From assembly GCA_027579435.1 (NCBI GenBank), contig JANBPK010000858.1:1-64000 (forward strand): 64,000 nt of DNA, given 5' to 3'. A program made the translations under genes and the position numbers. Below the pieces are notes generated by a model. That model was given only the letters and a program-made list of their open reading frames with translations. It ran no database searches and was not told the origin of the DNA. Shown in pieces: positions 35,085 to 46,500 of this stretch. Every line of letters starts with the position of its first letter. The stretch's first letter is position 1. This stretch comes from Candolleomyces eurysporus (lineage: Eukaryota > Basidiomycota > Agaricomycetes > Agaricales > Psathyrellaceae).

Positions 35085-36438
35085 TCAAGAATACGGTCCC
35101 ACCTCAAGCCAAACATCCGTACACTGCGACTTTACGTAGTGCGCATGGTTCGCAACGGGACTATACACGACATCCAACCTCCCATTGGCCGTGGTGTTAG
35201 GGCAGAGAGCCCAGAGATCGGTATGTCCATTTACAGAGAGGAGGGGGTGACCGATGTAGGGGCCGTCTGGGGAGTAGGGATTTGGCTGGAGGCGAAGATT
35301 TCGTTGGCGAATAAGTAAGAGTGGAACACAAGAAGAAGACAGTAAACGCACCTTGGCGCAATATGCGTTGTAACCTGGAACGGTCTGCGGCCACGTGAAG
35401 ATAAAGCTCTGCGAATCACCAACGTTCGGAGCGATAGGCCTCGTGTTGTAGCTGGTCAGAATACCATCCACGATCCCGAAGTTGTAGTAATCGGTGTACG
35501 GGCATCCGGCGGGGCAAGTCTGTTGCAGGGATCGTGCGGAAACGCATAAGTCAATGAGTAAAAGGCGAGGGAGGGGTTAGAGGACTCGGAAACACTCACC
35601 GAAATAATAGTATAATATATCGGATCCGTAAACGGATTAGTAGGAATAGCATACAGCCTCGTCTTTGCTCCCCCGGTATTGGCTTTGTTAACTGCTTCCA
35701 AAACACCGTTCCCCCAACTCCACCCATCCCTCCAGGTGATGCATGTAGCAGGACTGGGAGGCGTGCCCTGTGTGTCGGTGTATACGACCATCCTGTTTCC
35801 TGCACCGCATAGCTCTGTGGCGTCCCCTGGGCATGGGAAGGAGCATTCGGATGAAGGTGTGGGAGGGCCGTAGGGCATGTAGTTGTCGCACCCTGAGAAA
35901 CGGAGGCGACGAAGAAATTAGTTTAGTCAGAATAGGGGGTAGAAAACGGGAGATGGGGTACGATACGTACAACATTCGCTGCCGTATTCCAGCCCGGCTA
36001 TTCCGTACCCCTTACTCTTACACAGCGCCGTGCACCTTTCGGCTGTGTTTCCCTCTGGGACGTCGAATCTGAATGTTAAGATTCGAGGGCCAAAATCCCT
36101 GGATGAAAGAACAAATGATTGTGTTAGGGAGAGAAGGCGCGAGAGCGTGAGGGTAGAACGGAACAGAAACGAGATGAAAAGGAGAAAGTGCGATGAAGAA
36201 CAAGGAAGGACTAGCCAACGAATGAAGGAGACATACCTAAAACAACCCTTAGCCGCCCACGTCCCCACAGTCTGCTTGATGCTAGGCGATTGTCGGGCCT
36301 CCAGCGTCGTGGGGGTGGCAGACACCTATACAAAAGATACGATGTATCAGCAAAAAACGCGAATTGGATCCGAGGGTCGAAGGAGGAACTCGCCAGACAC
36401 GCAAACAGCGCCAACGATCCGAGAGTTAGACCACGCAT
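35085..36438 (-). CDS. Secreted WSC-domain protein
   Basis: Predicted extracellular protein with an N-terminal WSC domain, a Cys-rich carbohydrate-binding fold found in fungal cell-wall sensors and enzymes. The start at 36438 (MRGLTLGSLALFACLASSS) gives a signal peptide; a TATA box lies about 115 bp upstream. After an intron come QTVGTWAAKGCFR, then FDVPEGNTAERCTALCKSKG, YGIAGLEYGSECC, a short intron, and CDNYMPYGPPTPSSECSFPC, PGDATELCGAGNRMVVYTDT, the full WSC pattern. The remaining exons (FTWPQTVPGYNAYCAK, PNPYSPDGPYIGHP, VKSQCTDVWLEVGPYS) are typical of the C-terminal region that follows WSC in basidiomycete proteins; I know no activity for it. There is no transmembrane anchor. The exact first intron boundary was not resolved. 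Confidence 0.85.
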
Positions 36439-36553
36439 AGTGATTATGCCCAGTGCTCGCAAAAACGATGATGCGAAAGTAGCAATGCAACCAAAACCGA
36501 TCCTTGAACGAGGAGGAAGGAAGGTCACAATCACCCCCCACACTATGCACCGA

Positions 36554-36561
36554 GGCTTTTA
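36554..36561 (-). promoter_or_regulatory. TATA box of WSC gene
   Basis: Minus-strand TATAAAAG about 115 bp upstream of the chosen ATG at 36438. Confidence 0.5.
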
Positions 36562-37782
36562 TACCCACCCCGAAGTACGTACTTCCCCTCCCCACATTTG
36601 ACTCTTTCCCGATGGCCGACTGTCACCAGGGTCCGTCCGGTCAACCCGATAATCGAGGAGGATTGACGTTCGTGGACAGGCCAAGGCGTCACTGGGCCTA
36701 GAAATCGATCAGTCAGAAAAGCTAGAAGGAAGGTGATTGAAATCTCTCTCTGTCTGTCTCGCTGGCTGTCTGTTTGGCATGAACGTGGGTGAGCGTTGCC
36801 AGTGCGTTATGTTATTCAAAGCACATACATACGCATCTACTGATCAACACTGCGAGGGGGACACTCAGTGTTCGGTGTCAAGTAGTTGAAGCCAGGTTCC
36901 GAGGAGGGATGGATCGCCCGTGGAATAAAAGATCGTCAGATCGTCAGTCTTCCACCCATTCATCCACTTACTCATCTAGGCATCCAACGCTCTAGAAACC
37001 CGGGCAAACTCCAGACTGATTTCCTCAATGAAGAAAAACCTTTAGCCTTGACAGACAGAGGCGTTCATATGACTGTTCGAAAGCGACGATTGAGAGGCCT
37101 GGGGACCACCAGGTCGTGGTATCCATCTCGGGCTTCCCACCAGCCTTCAAGCTCTAAGTTTACAGCCGATGCCGAACGAAAGAAAGGCCGAGGTGGGGGA
37201 ACCAGGATATGAATTTGATAATGGAATGCCGAGGTCGATGTGATGGACATGAGAGTATCGCGGGGAGCTGGGGCCAGTGCGGCTGAGGTTCAGTCGGTAG
37301 TCATCGATCCCCACATAATTTTTGCGATGACCAGGACCTGCCGATGTTTGCCATGTCAGATAGACTAGAGCCCCGACTCGGATAAGATGGGTACTCACCT
37401 ATCCGTGTCTAGATGCCTCTTGCGTGCCAGCCCACTGGCAACCAGTATATCAAAGGAGAGCTAAAAAGATGTAACCAGGCACAAAAAGTACGGGCCCCAG
37501 AAGGAGAATGACAGGATACGTCAGTCAGGTGGGTCTCTATCCTCAAGGCAGGGTGAGATGACGAGTCGCTGGGAAGGGAGAATCGGACGGCGCAAAACCA
37601 GAGGGTGAAAAGGGGGATGAATGAATGGATGAATACACATCGAGCATAACATACAGCAAATACAATAGACCAGAACATTATTTATACAGTCCACTCCAAC
37701 GCATATCGAAGTCGGATGACAAAAGCGGCGGAGAAAGAGTCCATCCATCCATGCAACGTAGGGACGAGAACGGGAGCCAAGA
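36562..37782. other. Intergenic
   Basis: About 1.2 kb; short overlapping frames only. No RNA gene or family recognised. Confidence 0.45.
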
Positions 37783-38490
37783 TTAGAGCGTGAGGTTATA
37801 CTCGTACTCGCTACTCGTATTCTGCGCGATCCAGAGGACGACAGCGGAAAGCATCATAGCGACGCTCTGAGAAACATTGGCATAGCCGTAATAGGTGAAC
37901 TGTTCAGGGTAGGCGCCGAGGATGTATTTGAGGACGAGGACGGTCTGTGGGAGAGGGGGGCGCGTGTCAATGAGTGAAAAGCCTATATGAACGAGAGAGA
38001 AAGGAACGCACCACACTCCCAGCCAACCCTCCAGCCATGAGCGCAAACCCGATAAACAAGAACAACCTCGCCCTCCACACAGCCCTTGAGTCGCCGAACC
38101 CTTCGTCTCCCCTGATCCTGTCTTTATCAATCATATTGATCACAAAGTACCCTAGGAGGGAGCAGATTCCGGGGATCCAGTCCACGAAGGTGACATGGAC
38201 CGGTGGATCGTCGGTGCCGGGCTGGCCCCAGGGCGATTTGGCATGTGCGGAAAGGATAGCGGCGTCGAGGAACGCCCAGTTGGCTATAGCAAACTAATTT
38301 CGTTTGAAAAGGGGGTAACATGAGGTTAGAATGGGATGCATATGGATTTGGATGAATGAGACTGCGGTCGACTCACCAAAGCCCCTGCAACATAAACACC
38401 AATCGTCCTCTTATGCTTCCCGAGCGTAAGTTCGGGGAAAGGGTTCAAGCATACCCTTCGAGGGTCGTAGTTGGACCTTGGCAGCGACAT
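37783..38490 (-). CDS. VPS68-like: VPS68/TMEM50 (UPF0220) family membrane protein
   Basis: Small four-helix membrane protein of the Vps68/TMEM50 family, linked in yeast to endosomal sorting. The core starts at 38490 (MSLPRSNYDPRRVCLNPFPE). It continues with GKHKRTIGVYVAGAL, an intron, FAIANWAFLDAAILSAHA, the signature VHVTFVDWIPGICSLLGYFV, NMIDKDRIRGDEGFGDSRAV, LFLFIGFALMAGGLAGS, an intron, TVLVLKYILG, SVAMMLSAVVLWIAQNTSSE and the family-typical end YEYNLTL. The frame stays open upstream to 39057, which would add about 190 Ser/Pro- and acid-rich residues (EEDDGEHEQEYNDDTG). That extension is unusual for the family and contains an unresolved base at 39003. I give the core coordinates and leave the extension open. 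Confidence 0.88.
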
Positions 38491-39829
38491 CTGGGATGTA
38501 GTCGATAGACGGCGGAAGATAGAGTGAGGAATAGCCAAGCGATGCTGTTGTCGTTCGGTTTCTTGCTGCTCCCTTTCTGGTGGTCCGGTATCGTCGTTGT
38601 ACTCTTGTTCGTGCTCCCCGTCGTCTTCTTCGTCGAGAGCAGACTCGCTATTGCTACTGCTAGTGATGAACACGAGATGACTGCGGCTGCGTGGTGGTGA
38701 CGACGTAGCCGGGGCAGGGAGAACGACAACAGACCGCCTGCCTGGCTTGTGGGAATTTGATGCCTTTCCTAGAAGTGCTTGCACTGGCTGCCCGTTCTCG
38801 TCCTCCGGCTCCACTACCGTCTCCTCTGAGCTAGCGCTGTGGGCTTTTCGAAAAGCGATGGGGAAGGCGGGCTGGCGAGTTTTGGGGGGGCTCTTGCCAG
38901 CGCTGCTACTAGAAGCTGATGAGGTCGGTGGTGATGTTGGCATGCCAAGTTCAATCTGGATCGTGGCAGCACTGGCAGACAGTGGTTGAAACCAACCAAA
39001 CCNTGGCAGTGGAGAACTCGATGGAGTGATTATGGCATAGTTGACTGGCACATCCACGGCGGAACTACCTCAATACATAAATCACCACCCTCATTCGAAT
39101 TCGAACCCTTGTGGAAGCAGCGCAAATCCCCGATAATACGCACACGGCGGTTCTGCTTCCTCAGTCTGAGGAAACCTTATCTTATCAGTGCCCCTGAGTA
39201 GCTTTCCAGTATAGTCTCCAGTGGGTAAATTCCGCCCGGGGCTGCTCGCCGCCACAGTGTCAATCATGAGGTCATCGCCAATCTCCACTTTCAATTGAAG
39301 GTTAACAACTTGTAAAGTGGACTCATAGTAGGAACGAGAGTTGGGGAGTTTATAATGGTAAAGCACGGTGGAGACCTGCTAGCACTGACTCTCTGGGACC
39401 GCTGCCATTCTGATATGTTGGGATCAGACACAACGCTCTGGCGCAGGACGGTAGAGCTTTGCATGAGTGGGTCGACGTACATGGTGCTTTATTAATAAAA
39501 CAATTCGGGTCTCCCTGACAATACAGAACGGAGGCGATACAATCTCGTACTAGTGATACAAATAGTCGAAGACGGACATTCACGACGAAAACCAATGTAA
39601 TTTGAAAAACAGGACAGACCGGTTTGAATTACGGCGAAAAGAAAGAAAAGATTCAAAGACGGGACAAGGAAATTGGGCGAAATGCTTGTTTTGAATACGC
39701 ATTCAAGCTACAAGCTACCAGTCTTTCCTAACGCTGGCGGGGAGCTCAAATCAGTATATCATATCAACTTTATTGGCACCTAAACCTTGCCGATAGATGC
39801 AGGGAAGAACCTACTCACTTCATAGAGGT

Positions 39830-39982
39830 TCACTTGCATATGAAATTGCACGGCCTCCCTTCAAGGTGCTGAATACTACCAGGCTGCGCGATGGGCAACG
39901 CTACGGCCCCTTGAATCACGCCGACGATGCACATGGTGATCTGAGCAGCAAACATCGCTGAAGCAGCTTTGATTACATTCAT
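39830..39982 (-). CDS. Possible small secreted peptide
   Basis: A 50-codon frame beginning MNVIKAASAMFAAQITMCIV and continuing GVIQGAVALPIAQPGS. The first ~28 residues look like a signal peptide with a cleavage site after AVA, leaving a short mature part that ends RPCNFICK. No homologue is recognised. Length and isolation make chance occurrence possible; an intron donor (GTGAAC) overlaps the stop, so the frame might also continue. Confidence 0.25.
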   Translation of the reverse strand: MNVIKAASAMFAAQITMCIVGVIQGAVALPIAQPGSIQHLEGRPCNFICK

Positions 39983-40599
39983 GTCGAATCGGTGTCAATA
40001 AGTTGGAGCTTGAGCGAAAGCGTGTGCGAGAGGAGGGACTAGGGCCGGCGGTGGGGTAGGTACTGGTAGAATTGGAAGAAAAAAGGGACTGGATTACGAA
40101 GACTCGTCGGAGCTGGAGATTCAATCTGGGGCACTGAGTGACAAACCAAGAAACGAAGGAGTATGGGTCATAGGAATTATATACTTCTAACCAAGAACGG
40201 TTTGGTCCTGTTTAATTCGTTGCCCGGATGAAGATAGCCCAGAGTCTGTGATAATTCTTCCTGAAATGTCTTAATAATGTATGTAAATTTACAGCTTCAT
40301 TAGACAATTGGCGATGCGACCGCGCGCACGGCTCTCATTGAGCGGACCTTCCGGTGCCTATTGTAGAGCGGGCGCTGATTGCCTTCTTGCAAATAGTCTC
40401 AGTTTTTCATTAATTGAGGTCAAAGTTTGATGAAAAGTTCAATCCATGTCCCATTGAATGAAATGGATGCACCAGCGTTCACCCAGGAGTGGGACTGAAA
40501 GGAACCTCGAACGATGTTTCTCCGAATGAAGTTATTGGGAGACGTATACAGCTTGCTGAAACAATTTAAGCTCCAAGGTGCACACAATCATAAGCTCCG

Positions 40600-40810
40600 G
40601 CCTCACAAAATTTATACCTTGATAGGTGCATAGATGGTTAGAAATAAAAATTCTCGACGGCATGTCGTACAAGTGTTTGCTTTGACGCTTCCTCGAGAGT
40701 AAAATTCTCGGTCATCCCGGAGTAGAACTATCCACATAGCTTGTCTGTGTTCTAACTGCCTGAGAGCATAAGGAGTTCCGAAAGCCCTTCGAGTTCGTGC
40801 TGAGATGGAA
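40600..40810. repeat. Diverged direct repeat, copy 1
   Basis: Shares ordered blocks with 41870-42072: GACGCTTC, AAAATTCTC, TCATCCCGG/TCATTCCGG, CAGCTTGT-like, GTTCTAAC/GTTCTCAC, GTTCGTGCT/GTTTGTGCT. Spacing is about 1.26 kb. It is possibly the remains of a duplicated gene or element read on the minus strand. Confidence 0.5.
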
Positions 40811-41869
40811 TGGAATGTATCACGAGAACCTGATCCAAGCTGAAGTGTTACCTTATAGACTTTTTTAGACCCTCAAGCAAAACTGCTCGCATGCTTTCCC
40901 GGTACTGCACGACCGAATTTGAAGCTCAGCGCTGCTAGTACCTATTCCAGAGCTCTCTAGTTGAGCTTTTGCCACCTGCTATCCATTTTGTTCCCATACA
41001 CAAGTCATATTCTGACGACTGTGATCCCGAGCTATTTCGACTTAGGTACCTGTCTTCCAGCCAAATTTTGCACGCCGGTTGGCGTATTTCGGCTGCAGCT
41101 CTATTTGATCAGCTCTCATTCGGATCCGGAAATGCGCCGCCGAGACTTGGTCAACCCAAGCACCACCCGTTGAGAGTTCCATTTGCAGGCCAAGAGAATG
41201 CGTGTCTATCAAGATGCAATGTGCTTTCCACTCAGAGGTTCTTCCTCCCCTTCCAATTGCGGTGGAGGCCACCTAGACGACAATGAAAACGATGAAAAAT
41301 TGGAATGGGCTTAAGGTCAGTTGTTGATATTCATATTTCATATTCACTTTTTGCGACCTTTAGCTCTATAATCTACAACGCACAGGCAACACTTCGTCTC
41401 CTTTCCAATGCTCGTTTGAAGGTGTTCTCCTAAACTGAAAGAATCGCCAGGAAGATATTCACTGACTCCGCCTTGCCACTCCGCCTTGCCACTCCTATAG
41501 ACTGCACCTTTGCGATGCTCACATCGCTGTCCCATCCTGGTGCGTATTGGCTTGAAGAATCACTAAGACTCACCCCACGAACTAGGTTTTTGCTTATGCT
41601 CAACATCTCCATCGCCTCACAGCTCAACCAATTCCGGGGCGTATCCAGAGAACACATCGAATTTCCCATCGCTCCCCAAGGCTGAGTGCTGAGAAGACTG
41701 AACGTTTTGACGCTCTGATATCATATGCCTTGGGGTATGTCGCGCGAGGCGTCGGTCCATCTTCCAAATGTTGATACCAGATGCCCGGAATGGACGTATA
41801 ATGGTAGCCAGGAAAGGGGCAGGTTGAAGCGTTGAGCTAATTCCCAATTCAACGTACGGTTCCTAGCAG

Positions 41870-42072
41870 ACTCTGGGAGTTCGTACGCTTCGATTGATAG
41901 ATGAAAGCTTAGGCGCTCATGGTATACAGCTTGTCTCCTCACATTGGACGCTTCAAGTTCCCAAGCAAAATTCTCAATCATTCCGGATCGCTACCGATAC
42001 AGCTTGTTTGAGTTCTCACTGGATGAGGGCTTGAATGGCTGCGAGATCGTTGGAGTTTGTGCTAGGACGGCT
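41870..42072. repeat. Diverged direct repeat, copy 2
   Basis: Partner of 40600-40810. On the minus strand it overlaps an 86-codon open frame (41721-41981, MIENFAWELEASNVRRQAVY), whereas the same strand of copy 1 has stops, so only this copy remains open. Confidence 0.5.
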
Positions 42073-43535
42073 AGGCGTTCGTTATGAGAGACCCATGTAC
42101 AATTTCGCAATCATCTATCGTTTCAAAATAGAGTCCTGGTCATACAAGTGGGACGAAAGTATGCAACTGGTTAAGAATGAGGACGAGTTGGATGCAAGAC
42201 CCCCGTGGTCTCCGTTAATCTCCCGCGGTGACCATAGTAGTTCTGAACGATAAGTTGACAGAAAGGGACGTTTCCCCTGACTCCGCCTTCCCCACCGCGA
42301 ATCTGGAGGTGTGACCCGTCTTCAGGCGAGAGTAGGAATTGAGCCTTACATGCTTCCCCGACGCCACCAGAAAGTTGACTGCGGAATGACACACTTACGT
42401 ATACTATCGGGATACATCAATGACTCGGATTCTACACCTGACATATCGTTCAATCAACTCTCGGTTTCTGTGCTATGCTTGTACTACAGCTCTAAGTCCT
42501 CTGTTGAGAGTCGGACCGATCATTGATCATAGCAATTAGAAGCCTCTAAGGTGCCTGAAAGCACAGCAACCGCCGAGGAAGTGTAATCGACACGGCATCC
42601 CACTCACGCGCTGACTGTGTCCGATGGTACATACCAATGAACAATCACGCAACAAAGAGACTCGATCGTCTCGTTCCAATAACCAGCAACGATCGTCTGC
42701 GTCATCCTTGAGCACGGATGTTCAACTAAACGTGTTGCTGATATGTACGCAGCACAATAGACCCATTGCGCAGTCGAGGCCCCTGATGAAACTGGCTGAA
42801 CGAGGCTAAGAAAGGGTGACGAAGTGCGCCGGCACAATGCGCAACAGTCTTGGCATACATACGGTGGAGGTGCCGGATGAACTCGGATGAATTGAAATTG
42901 AAACGATCGGAAAGACAAAGAAACGTGAAGACAAAGACTACAACCGTGCTGTGGACCACAGCAGTACACATAGGCTTGGATAAGCGGATTGAGGCGCTAT
43001 CCGCTTACGAGGGTGGAATGAGTCATGACTAATATCTGATTTCCAGTTATCCTGGGCGCTTTACCGGTTGCTAGCCAATCAGTGATCGAGTACGGATGAG
43101 AGTGACGTAAACTGCTCGTTTTTTTGAAGGTTGTAGGTTTGTTGTCCACCAACGCACCATGACTGTGCGAGGCACTGGCCATCGTGGCCGTTCTAACCAT
43201 CCTAGCCATAGAGCAAAGCAAAGGCCAGGGCACAAAGGCTTAGGAGATCCAGCTTCTACGCTTTTTCCGGCTCACGTTTGCGATTATCGCAGGGCAACTG
43301 TACCCTGATTGGATCGGAGGATACAAGTTAACCGAGAGCAGCATGGATGTATTCTAAATGGGGAGTTCGGAACAGGAACGCGTTGACCACAGGCATCTTA
43401 TGCGATATCAATTTCCCGGCGGGATGGCTGGATGGATGGAAGGAAGGGGATTCGGTCCATTTTCGTATATTATGTCTGGACCCTCTGAGCTATGTACCGC
43501 TCAACGACTCCCCACTCCTCCTCCTCCTGCCAACA

Positions 43536-46500
43536 ATGGAGGCCGAAAGCCATCTTCTGAACGATATCAGAGAGGAGACCGTACCTTCTTCTGGAGCCGT
43601 CTCTCGTCAACCCTCTGACCCCACCCTCAACAACTTCTCTACCACCCAACCCGAGTCACACCATCAACACCACTCATCGCCTCACCCTCCCCAGTCTCAT
43701 CCTCATGGACGGACGCGACGCCTGTCGACCGCCTCTCATGTCTCTATGGACTTTTTCGACCCCGAGGGCGTCAACGAGCTCAAGCGGACTTTGACGCGTG
43801 ACAGGAAGAGTATGAAGGGCGAATTGGACACGGAAAAGTCCAAGGATTTGGAGCAGGGGAGTATGCACTCCGATTCTACTCTCCCTGTACCTTCCGAAGG
43901 CGCGTTTGATTTGGAGAAGATGATTAGGACTATAATCCGAAGGTATGTTTCGACTCGGAAGTGTTGTTGCTTCGAGTCACGAACTGAGTACTCCTTATCA
44001 GACGCGACCAAGCGGAAATCAAGCCTCGTGAACTAGGTGTCGCGTTCCGCGATCTCAATGTCACCGGTATCGGCTCTAGCGCATCGTACCAACCCACCCT
44101 TGGTTCAGTATTGAATCCCTTTTCCATCATCGAAGAGATCAAGACCGCTCGTCACCCGCCTTTGAAAAATATCTTGGTGGATTTCGAGGGTGTCGTTAAA
44201 CCCGGGGAAATGTTACGTGAGTCTAACCCATCCTATTAAGTCCAACCACCTTCTTACTTGGGCTATCTCCCAGTCGTCCTCGGAAGCCCAGGAGCAGGGT
44301 GCAGCACCCTACTCAAGACTATGGCCAACCACACGTCCGAATACCACTCCGTTACCGGCTCTAGACACTACGACTCCATCACCCCAGCGGACCTTGCCAA
44401 ACACTTCAGGGGAGATGTCCAATATTGCCCTGAGGATGATGTGCATTTCCCGACTCTCACTGTCGAGCAGACGATTCAGTTCGCTGCGCGCACCAGGACA
44501 CCTCGTACACGTGCCGAGTATTCTAGGGAGCAGTTCCAGGAAACCCTCACCACGATTTTGACTACGGTGTTTGGGTTGAGGCATGCGAAGAAAACGCCTG
44601 TCGGTGATGCCGCCGTTCGGGGTGTAAGTGGAGGAGAGAAGAAGAGGGTTAGTATTGCGGAAGCGCTGGCTACGAGGGCTTGCATCGGGTGTTGGGACAA
44701 GTAAGTTATTCTTCCGTTGTTGTTTTCGATTATCCACTAACTGACTGGCTCTCTTTAATAGCTCTACCCGTGGCCTCGACGCATCTACCGCCCTCGAGTT
44801 CGTCCAAGCTCTTCGAATTGCCACCGACACCATGCGCCTCTCCACCGTCGTCTCGATCTACCAAGCCGGCGAGCAGCTCTACAAGCACTTCGACAAAGTT
44901 TGCGTGATCTACGAAGGGAGGATGGCTTATTTCGGTCCAGCGGACACCGCGAAGGCGTACTTCCAAGAGATGGGATACGAACCTGCCAATCGACAGACCA
45001 CCCCCGACTTCCTCGTCGCCGTTACCGACGCCGCTGCGCGTATCCCACGTGCTGGTGTTACTACCCAGCCGCGTTCCGCAGAGGAGTTCGCCAAGTACTT
45101 CAAGCAGAGTAAAGCTGGGAGGGAGAATAGCGAGGAGGTGGAGAGCTACATCCGGGAATTTGCTGGGAGCAGTGAGAAGAAGGACGCATATGTGAGCAGT
45201 GCGAGGGCCGAGTTTGCGAAGAGGAGTGGCAAGAAGAAGTGAGTGTTTCCTTTCATCTCATTTCTAAGATGTGGATTGGACAAATACTTACTGAAAATCG
45301 ATCGACTATACAGCCCTTACATGCTTACGATCCCTCAACAAGTCGCAGCAGTTATGAGGAGGAAGGTTCAGATTTTGACGGGTGACTCGTTGGCTACTGG
45401 CATGAACCTTTTGTGAGTCGCTCTTCTTTCGTACCTTACCTGCTACCTGAGGCTGATGGTTGATACAGCTCGTATATCTTCCAAGCCATTATCATCGGCA
45501 CGGTCTTCCTCAACATGTCTCCATCTACTTCGGCGTACTTCTCGCGTGGTGGTGTACTCTTCTTGTGCGTATTTCCTCGCGACTCTACCATCTTCCTATT
45601 CCTCGTTATTAATCTTGTTGGTGTTTAGTGCACTCCTCTTCTCCGCTCTCGCCACTATGTCCGAAATTCCCGCCCTCTACTCTCAACGACCGATCGTCGT
45701 CCGACACGAGAAGGCGGCGCTGTATCATCCATTCGTCGAATCTCTCGCGCATACTCTCGTAGATGTGCCCGTTACCCTGGTTATCATGACTTTCTTCAGC
45801 ATCATCCTCTATTTCATGGTCGGACTTCAACGCTCTGCTGGCCAATTCTTGTGCGTCGCGTTCTTCTTCACCGACCGTCCTCATTATCTTGCTGATCACC
45901 GTTTGATTATTTTGGTTCACAGCACGTTTTACCTTTTCGCCACCGTCATGTCCCTTACGATGAAGTCGTGGTTCCGAGCTATCGCTGCTGCGTTCAAGAA
46001 TGAAGCTACGGCTCAGACGGTTGCGGGTATCTCGATCTTGGCTCTGTCGATCTATACCGGATACAATATTCCCAAGCCGACTATGATTGGAGCGTTGAGG
46101 TGGATCACTTACATCAACGTGCGTCTTTGTCCTCTCTCGCCTTCGAGTTATCGTCCTGTTTTTGTGACTGGCTGACATGTCCTTTGATTTATCCTGCAGC
46201 CTCTCGCCTACGGCTTCGAAGCGGTCCTTACCAACGAATTCCGGACTCTTCAAGGCAGATGCGATGCGCTTGTACCTCAAGGACCCGGATACGAGAATAT
46301 TACGCTTGCGAACCAAGTTTGTGCGGTTGTTGGTGCTCAGCCGGGTGAGGACTTTGTGGATGGATCGATATTTGCCAGGTTGAGTTTCCAGTTCGAGTGG
46401 TCGCATACTTGGAGGGTAAGTCGCCTTTCCTTCTTCCTTTTTCTTTTCCTCTGTTTTTCTGAACCTGCTTGTACAGAATCTCGGCATTATCATCGCGTTC

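Larger units (their letters stand above)
39058..43535. other. Long gene-poor stretch with decayed repeat
   Basis: About 4.5 kb without a confidently recognised gene. It holds a possible small secreted peptide (39830-39982), a diverged direct repeat (see separate entries) and isolated minus frames such as 41721-41981 and 41430-41669 that I cannot assign. The right end is the PDR transporter promoter. Confidence 0.45.

Noticed and set aside
40969..41286. 105-codon open frame in the gene-poor stretch
   Set aside because: No recognisable domain or intron pattern; overlapping frames on both strands are open here, as expected by chance.
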